Part shown: one piece after another, positions 35,290 to 43,829 of the stretch
How positions within the stretch are numbered: position 1 is the first letter of the stretch
Layout: each line of letters starts with the position of its first letter
From: Blautia pseudococcoides
Lineage (GTDB): Bacteria > Bacillota > Clostridia > Lachnospirales > Lachnospiraceae
Reading direction: 5' to 3'
DNA: 64,000 nucleotides
NCBI RefSeq assembly: GCF_001689125.2
Contig: NZ_CP015405.2
Span: 215,001-279,000, forward strand
Position numbers and translations under genes: made by a program
Notes under the pieces: model-generated
The model's database searches: none
What the model saw: only the letters and a program-made list of their open reading frames with translations
What the model was told of the DNA's origin: nothing

Positions 35290-36561
35290 ATGGCAGAGGG
35301 ATACGAACATTCAGAGGAAAAAGATTATCTGGAAGAGATGCTGGATAATTTTGCAAAAGCCACAGAGCTGGGAATCATAGCGGTCAACACTTACGGCGAA
35401 GTTTTCCTTGCCAGTAAGGACTACTATGCGTGTGCATACTGCCGCCAGGTACAGAATACAGAGGTGGGGAGGGCGCGCTGCAGACGTACCTACAAGAAGG
35501 CGTGCAAGCAGGCATTTTTGTGGCGGGAGCCGTATTTTTTTGTATGCCATGCCGGACTTGTCATGTGGGCAGTCCCAATCTATGCGGATGGGACGGAGGT
35601 GGGGGCTGTCATGTGCGGACAGGTCCTTTTGTGGGAACCGGACCATATTTTCTGCCAGGATGCGGAGAAATTCTGCCTTAATGAGAACGATAGGCGGGAA
35701 ATGGCCCAGGGCGTGAAAAAGCTGCGCGTGATCTCTGCAAACCAGTGTCAGTCCTCTGCGAATCTCCTTCAGGTCATGATGCAATATCTTTCCAAGACAC
35801 AAAACGCCATTTTCATGGACCAGAAGAATCTTATGAGCTGGCGTGACGCCATGACCGCCAGGATAGAAGAGAGAAAAAAGACACTGGAAAACGAAAAATT
35901 TGACTGGTCAGTTTATCTGAAAAGGGAGAAACGCTATCTCCAGTATGTGCGAATGGCTGACAAGGAAAAAATACAGAACATGCTGGAGATGCTCTTCACG
36001 GATATAGAGATACTGTGTTCCTACGACAAATCTCTTGTGAAGTCGGCGCTCCATGATTTTATGGCAGTGACTGCCAGGGCTATTGTGGAGGCCGGGGCGG
36101 ACAGCGAGGTGGTCATGAACGGTGTGAAACATTACAGGCAGGATATGAAGCGTGTGGAGAACATTGAGGAGATGATGGAACTCACCTATCGGATGCTGAA
36201 CCGCTGGTTTGACAGCATTTACCTTCTGGGGACAGATGATCATATCAGTGTCATGAAAAATGTCAGAGAGTACATAGAAGAGAATTTTGACAGAAAAATC
36301 ACCCTGGATGATATCTGCAGCCATGTATTTTTAAGCAGATCCTATCTCTGTACCTTATTTCGGCAGAAGACCGGGGGGACCATAAATGATTATATTCTGA
36401 GGGTCAGGATTGAAAAATCCATAGAACTAATGGGAAACAGGGAATTAAGTATAAAAGAGATCATGAAACAATGCGGCTTTGAAAGCCAGAGTTATTATAC
36501 AAAAACATTCCATAGGCTGATAGGGGTCAATCCGGGACAGTACAGGAACAAGTTCTTATAG
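35290..36561 (+). CDS. PocR-domain AraC-family transcriptional activator
   Basis: The 423-residue regulator has an N-terminal PocR sensory domain (about residues 15-175) with its cysteine set (CAYCRQVQ, RARCRRTYKKACKQAF, FFVCHAGL). A C-terminal double AraC helix-turn-helix follows (about 322-420; ITLDDICSHVFLSRSYLCTLFRQKTGG; SIKEIMKQCGFESQSYYTKTFHRLIGVNPGQYR). PocR domains sense small compounds such as 1,2-propanediol. Here the gene is 10 bp from a corrinoid protein gene, so it likely activates this locus in response to a methylated substrate. GGAGG lies 6 nt before ATG. Confidence 0.88.
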   Translation: MAEGYEHSEEKDYLEEMLDNFAKATELGIIAVNTYGEVFLASKDYYACAYCRQVQNTEVGRARCRRTYKKACKQAFLWREPYFFVCHAGLVMWAVPIYADGTEVGAVMCGQVLLWEPDHIFCQDAEKFCLNENDRREMAQGVKKLRVISANQCQSSANLLQVMMQYLSKTQNAIFMDQKNLMSWRDAMTARIEERKKTLENEKFDWSVYLKREKRYLQYVRMADKEKIQNMLEMLFTDIEILCSYDKSLVKSALHDFMAVTARAIVEAGADSEVVMNGVKHYRQDMKRVENIEEMMELTYRMLNRWFDSIYLLGTDDHISVMKNVREYIEENFDRKITLDDICSHVFLSRSYLCTLFRQKTGGTINDYILRVRIEKSIELMGNRELSIKEIMKQCGFESQSYYTKTFHRLIGVNPGQYRNKFL

Positions 36562-36571
36562 GAGATGCAGA

Positions 36572-37219
36572 ATGGACATATATGAAGAGATCAGACGGAA
36601 CCTCCTGAGCGGGAAGGCCGATGAGGTGGTAAATTTGGTAAAAAAAGCGATCGCTGTCTGTTATCCTCCGGAATCGTTGCTGAAGGAAGGGCTGATTCTG
36701 GGTGTAGATACACTGGCGTATAAGTTCCGCAATAGTGAAGTCTGTGTACCGGAGGCGCTGAGGGTGGCCCGTGCGCTGAATGCAGGTCTCAGTTGTCTGA
36801 CCCCTTATCTGGACCAGGGAGGTGCCAGGCAGTGCACAGCCGTGATCGGTACCGTTGAGGGGGATATGCATGATATTGGAAAGAATCTGGTCAAGATATA
36901 CCTCTCTACCCTTAACATAGATATTGTGGATTTAGGTGTGGATGTGAGCAGAGAGGAATTTGCCCAGGCAGCCATGGAGTATGATGCCAGACTTGTCATG
37001 GCTTCGGCACTTCTGCCGACAACGGTCTGTGAGTTGAAGGCCGTGATAGAGGAGTTGGAGAAGTCAGGAATCAGGGACAAGGTTGTGGTCTTCGTGGGAG
37101 GTCTGTCCGTGAGTAAAGAATACGCGGAGGAAATCGGAGCGGATTATTATACCAGGGATGCCATGGAACTGCGGGATTTCCTGAACAAAAATTTATGCAA
37201 AATCCTGAAAGAAATATAG
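36572..37219 (+). CDS. Corrinoid (B12-binding) methyltransferase protein, MttC/MtbC family
   Basis: The 215-residue protein has an N-terminal helical cap (residues 1-85) and a cobalamin-binding Rossmann domain. The lower-axial histidine motif is EGDMHDIGKNLV (D-x-H-x-x-G, near residue 98), followed by MASALLPTTV and VFVGGLSVS. It carries the methyl group from the MttB-family protein to a second methyltransferase. It overlaps no gene but sits 10 bp from the regulator, and a terminator-like hairpin separates it from the mttB-type gene. Confidence 0.9.
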   Translation: MDIYEEIRRNLLSGKADEVVNLVKKAIAVCYPPESLLKEGLILGVDTLAYKFRNSEVCVPEALRVARALNAGLSCLTPYLDQGGARQCTAVIGTVEGDMHDIGKNLVKIYLSTLNIDIVDLGVDVSREEFAQAAMEYDARLVMASALLPTTVCELKAVIEELEKSGIRDKVVVFVGGLSVSKEYAEEIGADYYTRDAMELRDFLNKNLCKILKEI

Positions 37220-37254
37220 AGCAATAAATAGAAAAATACAGCAAAAGTAATAGG

Positions 37255-37331
37255 CCCTGTTCTGTGGTATCCTGAATGTATCAAAAGAAGATGCGTATCG
37301 GGGATACAACAGAACAGGGTTTTTATTTTAT
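37255..37331 (+). terminator. Terminator or attenuator between corrinoid protein and MttB-family genes
   Basis: The arm CCCTGTTCTGTGGTATCC (37255-37272) pairs with GGGATACAACAGAACAGGG (37301-37319), followed by TTTTTATTTTA. It is a full intrinsic terminator inside the presumed operon, 15 bp before the next start codon. It would limit read-through or be controlled. Confidence 0.8.
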
Positions 37332-37345
37332 GGAGGAGGAAAAAC

Positions 37346-38785
37346 ATGAGACCATTGATCAAATATCTAAGTGACGGGGAAGTCGTACGGGTACATGAAA
37401 AAGCATTGGAGATGCTGGAAAATCTGGGGATGAAATTTGAGGGTGCAGAGGCAAGGGAATATTTTGCAAAAGCCGGGGCAGAAGTATCCGGACAGATCGT
37501 AAAGATACCCCGCAGCATTATTGAGGAAGGACTGAAGACGGTTCCCAAGAGAGAGGAGTTCGTTTTATACGGAAGGACTCCCCACAAAGACGTACATGTA
37601 AAAGACAGGGTTCCGTCTCTGGCTGCCATGACCATGGCTACCCACGTACTGGACCCGGAGACCGGGCTGCGCAGAAAAGCTACGGACAGAGACCTTGCTC
37701 TGATCACAAGAATCATGGAAAAGCTGGATACTGTAACGATCGCCAGTGCGCTGGTCACACCTCAGGATGTGCCTATGGCAGCGTCAGACTGGTATACCTG
37801 GGCCACTTCCATCAAAAATACTACAAAGCATATCACCGGGGGAGCTGTGGGAAAAGAGGGTGTGCGGGATGCTATAAAAATGGCCAGCCTGGCAGTGGGA
37901 AGCGAAGAAGAATTCCTGAAAAGGCCATTTATATCCTTCTGGGTCCTGACCATGCCGCCGCTCCGTGTGGATGAGAATACATCGAATGTTTTAATGGAAG
38001 CAGCCGTTCATAAAGTTCCCTCTGTTATCAGTTCCGGTGGAATCCTGGGTATGACATCACCTATGTCAGTGGAGAGCGCACTGGTGCATACCCATGCGGA
38101 GACACTGGCTTGTATTGCCCTGTCACAGTTAGTGAATCCGGGAGCGCCTGTGATCTATTCCAGCTATGTGCGCAGTATGGATATGAAGACCATGTGTATC
38201 AATATGTCCTCACCGGAGAGTATCATCATGAAGGTGGGCATGTCACAGATGGGAGAGTATGTGGGACTGCCTACGAAGATGCCGGCCAATCTGCGTGACG
38301 GCAAGGTACTGGATGCACAGGCCGGATTTGAGACCGGAATGGGCGGACTTGCGGGAGCATTGAGCTGTGACTTCATCGTTTCCATGCAGCTTGACATGGA
38401 CCTTATGGTGGACTTCGCGGATATGATATATTCGGATGAGTGTATGCAGATCCTCCAGAGGATGGCCCGCCCTCTCAGTTTTGACGATGAGACGCTGGCA
38501 TATGACAATATGGAGGAGGTAGGTCCAGGTAATACATTCCTGGAGACAGACCATACATTTGAGCATTTTAAAGAGGAGATTTGGATGCCGAGATACATGG
38601 AAAGGGGAACCTGGGAGAACTGGGAGGCAAACGGCAGCCGTGATATCCGTAAAGTATGCGCGGAGAAGGTGAATGGCATGCTGAAAGAATTAGAGGACCA
38701 TGAAATCCTGCCCAAAGATGTGCGGGATGCCATTGACGCTGTGGCGGCAGGCTCCACCGAGAAGGCGAAGAACATCAAGCGTTAG
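37346..38785 (+). CDS. Non-pyrrolysine MttB-superfamily methyltransferase
   Basis: The 479-residue protein is full length for the trimethylamine methyltransferase superfamily and has no in-frame UAG, so it is not a pyrrolysine enzyme. Relatives of this class demethylate quaternary amines such as glycine betaine, proline betaine or carnitine. Landmarks include KNTTKHITGGAVG, PPLRVDENTSNVLMEAA, SSGGILGMTSPMSVE and FETGMGGLAGALSCDFI. It should pass a methyl group to the corrinoid protein encoded upstream. GGAGGAGG precedes the start. The exact substrate cannot be read from sequence. Confidence 0.88.
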   Translation: MRPLIKYLSDGEVVRVHEKALEMLENLGMKFEGAEAREYFAKAGAEVSGQIVKIPRSIIEEGLKTVPKREEFVLYGRTPHKDVHVKDRVPSLAAMTMATHVLDPETGLRRKATDRDLALITRIMEKLDTVTIASALVTPQDVPMAASDWYTWATSIKNTTKHITGGAVGKEGVRDAIKMASLAVGSEEEFLKRPFISFWVLTMPPLRVDENTSNVLMEAAVHKVPSVISSGGILGMTSPMSVESALVHTHAETLACIALSQLVNPGAPVIYSSYVRSMDMKTMCINMSSPESIIMKVGMSQMGEYVGLPTKMPANLRDGKVLDAQAGFETGMGGLAGALSCDFIVSMQLDMDLMVDFADMIYSDECMQILQRMARPLSFDDETLAYDNMEEVGPGNTFLETDHTFEHFKEEIWMPRYMERGTWENWEANGSRDIRKVCAEKVNGMLKELEDHEILPKDVRDAIDAVAAGSTEKAKNIKR

Positions 38786-38801
38786 AGGGGAGAGAATGCT
38801 T

Positions 38802-39704
38802 ATGGATAAGACTAAAGGCAAGACCATAGGGCTGCTGGCCATGGTGGTAGTCGTCACGATTTACGGTGTGTCTTATATTTCCAGAGCTGTGATCAGTGAA
38901 TACCTTCCTACGGTAGTGATTCTGGGAATCCAGATGGCTATTATGACGATTTTGTTTACCGGATATAATCTTTTAACGAAAAAGATGATGAAGGTTAAGA
39001 CAAAGGATTGGGGTCTTATCATCCTGTCCGGCTTGTTTGGCACAACCTTTTTCCATGGTTTCACGATTTTGAGCGTTACTTCCATAGGAGCTACGGTTTC
39101 GTCCCTGCTCTTTGGATTTGCGGCTGTTTTCGCACTGATCATGGAAATTGTGTTTTTCCACAGGAAGAAGACAAAATTGGGGATTTTGGGAATCTTGATC
39201 TCCCTTATAGGGGTATATATCCTGATGGGTGTAAAAATAGGGGACCTGATGTCCACCAATTTCAAGGGATATGCCCTGTGCCTTCTGAGCACTGTTTCCT
39301 GGGTGGTCTACTGCTTCCTGACAGACAGGATATCATCCGGTTACGAGAAGACGGTATTGCTGAACTACCAGGCGCTTGTGGGCGCTGTCACCACACTGCC
39401 GTTTTTATTCTTCTATCAGATAGAGCCGTCGGTTTTGGCAAAACCTTCCGTCTTCATGAATTTGATCGTGCTGGGTGTGTTTAATTCTACATTTGCTTAT
39501 TTTTTAAATATCTTTGCAATCAAAAAGATTGGAGTACTGCTGTCGAATCTGATGCTGGATTTTCTGCCCGTGGTCACGATCCTGATCTCACTTGTGCTGT
39601 ACAAGACCATACCTACAGCCAATCAGATAATCGGAGGTATTATTATTCTGGCTTCTGTGTTCATGCTGGATAAAGACCAGAGGAATCTGGATGCGCAGTC
39701 ATGA
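38802..39704 (+). CDS. EamA/DMT-family transporter
   Basis: The 300-residue protein has ten hydrophobic segments in two EamA halves (ISRAVISEYLPTVVILGIQMAIM; ISSGYEKTVLLNYQALVGAVTTLPF). The start at 38802 leaves a normal gap from GAGGGGAG; 38796 is an alternative. It is 16 bp after the MttB-family gene and probably moves the substrate or the demethylated product. Confidence 0.85.
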   Translation: MDKTKGKTIGLLAMVVVVTIYGVSYISRAVISEYLPTVVILGIQMAIMTILFTGYNLLTKKMMKVKTKDWGLIILSGLFGTTFFHGFTILSVTSIGATVSSLLFGFAAVFALIMEIVFFHRKKTKLGILGILISLIGVYILMGVKIGDLMSTNFKGYALCLLSTVSWVVYCFLTDRISSGYEKTVLLNYQALVGAVTTLPFLFFYQIEPSVLAKPSVFMNLIVLGVFNSTFAYFLNIFAIKKIGVLLSNLMLDFLPVVTILISLVLYKTIPTANQIIGGIIILASVFMLDKDQRNLDAQS

Positions 39705-39736
39705 AATAAAGAAGAGATAGCAGAAAGTGGACTGTC

Positions 39737-40283
39737 TCAAACATCCCCCACAATATCCTGCAGTGCCTCCAAAAAGCAGAGTGCCAGTTTACTTATCATC
39801 ATATGTTCATTGCGGATCTGGCCCACAGTGAGTTTCCCTTGTCCATCTATGGGAATATAGATCCAGCTTTCATCATTCAGGGTGCCGGGGGAGGCGCCTG
39901 CTGTAATACAGCAGGCGTCGCTGTAGAGCATCAGGCTTGTTGCACTGGAGTGGTCAGAGACAATGAGATGCTTCCGAGGCAAAAGGATAGTGTTGGGAAC
40001 TGACCGTAAAATAGTGCTTTGTCACACTTCCGATCTCATATCTCTTTTCCAAGGTATCCATCTGCTGGAGCACCTGTCTGGCATAAGCCAGGAACTCTGT
40101 CCCCTCATCCGTGAACAAGACGCCTCTGGGGGTTCGGACAAATAAAGTCTTTTGTATTTCTTTCTCCAGCTCAGCGACGGATTTTGACAGACTGGGCTGG
40201 GCAATATATAATTCCCTGGCCGCTTTGCTGAGCGAGCCGTATTCGGCTATAGAGGCCACATATCTTAATTGTTGTAATGTCAT
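39737..40283 (-). pseudogene. LysR-family regulator with internal deletion
   Basis: The first 100 codons are a normal LysR N-terminus (MTLQQLRYVASIAEYGSLSKAARELYIAQPSLSKSV), ending FTVSSQHYPFA. The frame then shifts and continues with the C-terminal segment SKHLIVSDHSSATSLMLYSD-like to the end (LCFLEALQDIVGDV). About 110-130 residues of the ligand domain are missing, so it is non-functional. It is divergent from the AcnX-swivel relic, a likely former target. Confidence 0.8.
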
Positions 40284-40330
40284 AGAAACCTTCCTTCAGC
40301 ATATCGCTGATAAAACCTTCCAAAATACAT

Positions 40331-40633
40331 ATTAATGAGGAGGCAAACAGTAAATTCGGAGCATATATCGGGGGAAAGATTTTGATCCTTCCCTGCGGAA
40401 AGGGAAGCAACGGATGGGCAAGTCATTTTTACTCCGCTTCCGTGGCGGGACATGAACCAACAGCATGGGTGATCGAAAAACTGGATTCCCGCTGTGCTGC
40501 CTGTATTGTGGAACTTGGCATACCCGCTGTTGTAGAGACAGAGGAGGAAGCATGCAAGATCATTCATGACGGAGAATATATTCGTGTGGATGGGAATCAT
40601 GGGACGGTAGAAATCCTCAGAAGAGCGGAATAG
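40331..40633 (+). pseudogene. Truncated aconitase X swivel-domain (DUF126) protein
   Basis: The open frame encodes GGKILILPCGKGSNGWASHF, then EKLDSRCAACIVELGIPAVV and GEYIRVDGNHGTVEIL, typical of the AcnX swivel subunit. The N-terminal 40 or so residues and a start codon are missing (only a TTG at 40382), and the catalytic subunit gene is absent. It is a relic next to its broken LysR regulator. Confidence 0.65.
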
Positions 40634-40724
40634 AAAATAGCTGTTGAATTTTGTGATTTCTGTATATTTAAATAAAGACATCCATAACCTTATGATAAAT
40701 GGAATGTGACGATTCAGTATCAGT

Positions 40725-40815
40725 GCATTTACTGCGCTGACCGTAAGAACCTGTAAAGCAGTCAAGCGATTCTGTATGGATTTTCGTTTGTAACTGCAAG
40801 GTGCTGAACAGTTAC
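40725..40815. repeat. Dispersed repeat copy
   Basis: 40725-40745 (GCATTTACTGCGCTGACCGT then A) is the reverse complement of 32361-32381. 40803-40815 (GCTGAACAGTTAC) is the reverse of the GTAACWGTTCAGC end. It ends about 60 bp before the zinc peptidase start. Confidence 0.55.
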
Positions 40816-40878
40816 AAACAAAAGTACGCGATGCGGACTTTTCTATTAAAAATATTTCATGCATTGGAGGGATTATGT

Positions 40879-41565
40879 ATGTTTTTTTATTATGATGCCA
40901 CATATCTTTTGGTTCTCGCAGGGGTGATACTCTGTGTGACCGCCTCAGCGAATGTGAATCAGACCTACAAGAAATACAGTACCGTGGGGAATGCCAGGCA
41001 GATGACGGCGGAACAGGCAGCCAGGACTATTTTAGACCGGGCGGGAATCCGTCAGGTTAGAATCGAAAGAGTGGGTGGAAACCTGACAGATCACTATGAC
41101 CCCAGAAGCAAGGTGCTGCGCCTGTCGGAGACGGTTTACAACTCCCAGTCTGTGGCAGCCATCGGCGTGGCGGCCCACGAGTGTGGCCATGCCATACAGG
41201 ATGACGTGGGGTATGTGCCTATTAAAATAAGAGGAGCCATTGTTCCGGTGGTAAACTTTGGTTCTGCCCTCTGCTGGCCGCTGTTTCTTATCGGCCTTCT
41301 CATGGGAGCGCCGGGGCTGGTAAACGCGGGAATTATTCTGTTCTCCCTTGTAGTTGTATTCCAGCTTGTGACGCTCCCGGTGGAGTTTAATGCCTCAGGC
41401 AGAGCGCTCCGCATTCTGGACGGGACGGGGATCCTGTCGGGAAGCGAGCTGCAGGGAGCAGGAAAGGTGCTCCGGGCAGCCGCGCTGACATATGTTGCAT
41501 CTGCCCTGTCAACCATTTTACAGCTTCTGCGTTTGGTACTGCTTTCCGGGCGGCGGAGAAATTAA
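40879..41565 (+). CDS. YugP-like membrane zinc metallopeptidase
   Basis: The 228-residue protein has an N-terminal membrane segment, the zinc motif AAHECGHAIQD (H-E-x-x-H form, near residue 113) and two to three further hydrophobic segments. The third zinc ligand region is LPVEFNASGRALRIL. It matches the YugP family of membrane-embedded proteases. The start at 40879 follows GGAGG at normal spacing. It is one of the few intact genes in this decayed stretch. Confidence 0.88.
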   Translation: MFFYYDATYLLVLAGVILCVTASANVNQTYKKYSTVGNARQMTAEQAARTILDRAGIRQVRIERVGGNLTDHYDPRSKVLRLSETVYNSQSVAAIGVAAHECGHAIQDDVGYVPIKIRGAIVPVVNFGSALCWPLFLIGLLMGAPGLVNAGIILFSLVVVFQLVTLPVEFNASGRALRILDGTGILSGSELQGAGKVLRAAALTYVASALSTILQLLRLVLLSGRRRN

Positions 41566-41568
41566 ATA

Positions 41569-42334
41569 CTACCGCATGACATATCCTAATGTTGCAGATA
41601 ACCTTTTTACAGCTGAAACAAGTGTTTCACTGATCGTACGCTCTTCTTCCCCGGTCAGTGTGATTCTGCTGATGCTGATAGCGTCCAGTGGTGTGTTGGT
41701 GTAATTCATCACAAGAGCGCCTACGCAGAATATATTATATTCATTTTCTTCCCTGTCCAGAGCATAATGCCGTTGTTTGATCTCACTGATATCCTTCAGC
41801 AGTGCGTGAACATCTGTAATAGTATGCTCTGTGAGAGGTTTTACATCAAATTTTCCCCAACGTTCTATGATCTCATTGTTGGAATAAGTGGACAGGATGG
41901 CTTTACCGGCACTTGTATAGTACAGTGGTGATCGGCGTCCTACGTTGGTATATACAGAGAAGGACGGTGCAGTCTGTCCAATACTCTGAACACATAGAAG
42001 CTGGCTGTTATCTTCAATGGAAAACTGGGCGACCCGGCCGGTCTCTCTGCTCAAATCTGCAAGTGTGGAGTTGATCAAAGATATCTGGTCCAAATTCTGG
42101 ACAGCATTGATGCCCACTTCATAGGCCTTTAACGTAAGGCTGTATTCATTATTGTTTCGCTTCTCAATATAACCGTTCTCCACTAAGGTATAAACCAAAC
42201 GGGAAAGGGATGCCTTGCTGATATTTATTTTATTCAGCTAATGTCATATTGCCTGTACGGGATATAGTCTCGAGAACCTGAAAAGCACGGTCAATAGCCT
42301 GAATGGTTTCCATTTTTTGTATTGCTTTGCTCAA
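41569..42334 (-). pseudogene. IclR-family regulator with a frameshift in the DNA-binding domain
   Basis: A TTG start (42334) behind AAGGAGGA opens SKAIQKMETIQAIDRAFQVL and ETISRTGNMTLAE, then meets a stop. The winged helix resumes one frame over as NKINISKASLSRLVYTLVENGY and continues through a complete ligand-binding domain to 41569. The break is at about 42238 in an A/T-run. The regulator is probably inactive, unless the frameshift is a sequencing artefact or is bypassed. Confidence 0.75.
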
Positions 42335-42616
42335 AGTTATATCCTCCTTAAAAATTTCCATTGGCTGGTTTTCCTTTTCTGTATCAGTTCTGCAAAATCT
42401 ATTATAGCCTTTCCGATTGTAAATAGGGGAACATACATGGCTGTAAAAAATAAAGGTGCGGCTTTCTAAAACCGTACTTCTGGAACGGGAGCAAAGTTTA
42501 AATATTTTAAAAAGTGCTGTATACGGTTAAAAGTTTATGCAGTGCTTCGTTTTTAATTTTTTCCATGCTATAATGTTACCGGACAAAAAAATTGATAGTT
42601 GAGAAAGGGAGACAGT
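42335..42616. other. Intergenic region before the class D beta-lactamase-like gene
   Basis: No gene is seen. The region holds the IclR ribosome site at the left edge and a TATAAT (42569-42574) with a weak -35 about 47 bp before ATG 42617. Confidence 0.4.
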
Positions 42617-43564
42617 ATGGGAAAGTTTTTAAAGGTTTTTTGTATGGTAGCAGCTACCCTGGTAATGCTGTCCGGGTGTACGGAAAAACAAGAAAAATCG
42701 GAGCAGCCGGAAACAGAACAGACAGAAGAATCTGAAACAGATGATAAAACAGAGGATAAAGCAGATGATATAACAATTGATAAAACAGATGACAAAGCAG
42801 AAGGTAATGATACTCAAAATATTACGGAAGAAGAGATTGATCTAAGCAATGCCTTTCAGGGTATAAATGGCTGTGCGGTGCTGTTCAGTCCATCAGAAAA
42901 CAGATATTCTTTTTATAATAAGGCCCTTTCGGAACAAGAAGCTTCCCCCTATTCAACGTTTAAAATTGTTTCAGCGTTAATGGGATTACATAACGATATT
43001 ATTACGGATGAGACATCCACCATGAACTATAATGGGACGGAATATCCAAATCCCGAATGGAATGGGAACTTAACTTTTCAGGAAGCGTTTCAAACATCTT
43101 GTATATGGTATTTTCATCAGATCATAGATGCTGTAGGTGAAGATGAGGTGGAAAAAGAGTTAAGTGAGCTGGAATACGGTAACTGTAATATTTCCCAATG
43201 GGAAGGCAGTAATATAAATCCATACCCGGAATTAAATGGATTCTGGCTAAATGCATCGTTGAAAATTTCACCCTTGGAGCAAGTGGCAGTTTTATCAAAA
43301 ATATTTGAAGGAAAAAGTTTCTATGACAGGCAGGACATTGAAATCCTTAAAAAGGTTATGCTGACGCAAGATAACGGAACACAGCAAATATATGGAAAGA
43401 CCGGTTCGGGTTCTGATGGAGAGGCATGGTTTGCAGGATTTATTGAAACAGCGGAACAAAGGAGATATCTTGCCATATATCTAAATGATGATTCACAGGA
43501 AGAACAGATTTCCGGCAGTACAGCGAAAGAGATTGCCCTAAAATATTGGAATGGTGATAATTGA
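42617..43564 (+). CDS. Class D beta-lactamase-like lipoprotein
   Basis: The 315-residue protein has a lipoprotein signal (LVMLSGC), a 45-residue acidic D/E/K/T repeat linker and a penicilloyl-serine transferase domain. The active-site tetrad is STFK (Ser113), followed by YGN (187) and KTGSG (261), with AWFAGF after it. These match class D (OXA-type) enzymes and BlaR-like sensors in order and spacing. It would be anchored outside the membrane and could hydrolyse or bind beta-lactams; activity is not established. The start at 42617 follows GGGAG, and a TATAAT sits at 42569-42574. It is AT-rich compared with most of the window. Confidence 0.75.
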   Translation: MGKFLKVFCMVAATLVMLSGCTEKQEKSEQPETEQTEESETDDKTEDKADDITIDKTDDKAEGNDTQNITEEEIDLSNAFQGINGCAVLFSPSENRYSFYNKALSEQEASPYSTFKIVSALMGLHNDIITDETSTMNYNGTEYPNPEWNGNLTFQEAFQTSCIWYFHQIIDAVGEDEVEKELSELEYGNCNISQWEGSNINPYPELNGFWLNASLKISPLEQVAVLSKIFEGKSFYDRQDIEILKKVMLTQDNGTQQIYGKTGSGSDGEAWFAGFIETAEQRRYLAIYLNDDSQEEQISGSTAKEIALKYWNGDN

Positions 43565-43567
43565 GGA

Positions 43568-43697
43568 TCATAAATTTTGCATATTCCGTATAATGTATCG
43601 CACTTGCCCGTCAACATATTTCTGGATTTGTTCGACTAAATCTTGGGGCAAAACTTCCAAAGCGTGAATATAGCCTTTGCTGTGCACAATTTTTTCT
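43568..43697 (-). pseudogene. CD3324-like small protein remnant
   Basis: A minus-strand frame reads SKGYIHALEVLPQDLVEQIQ, then KYVDGQVRYIIRNMQNL and stop, resembling the start of CD3324-type proteins. The reading frame has a stop just before it and the rest of the gene is missing. Confidence 0.5.
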
Positions 43698-43829
43698 GCT
43701 TTTCCTTATGGACCATCCCCCCTTTGTCTTTTATAGTATAGTTGAGGCTTGTGTCATTTTCAAGTTGCCATAAAGAAAAATATTATGTTATAATCAAAAC
43801 AGGATTCCTCTGCCTGTGCGGAGGTATTT

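Noticed and set aside
37346..38785. Pyrrolysine-containing MttB
   Set aside because: No in-frame UAG is present; the enzyme is full length without it, so it belongs to the non-pyrrolysine branch.
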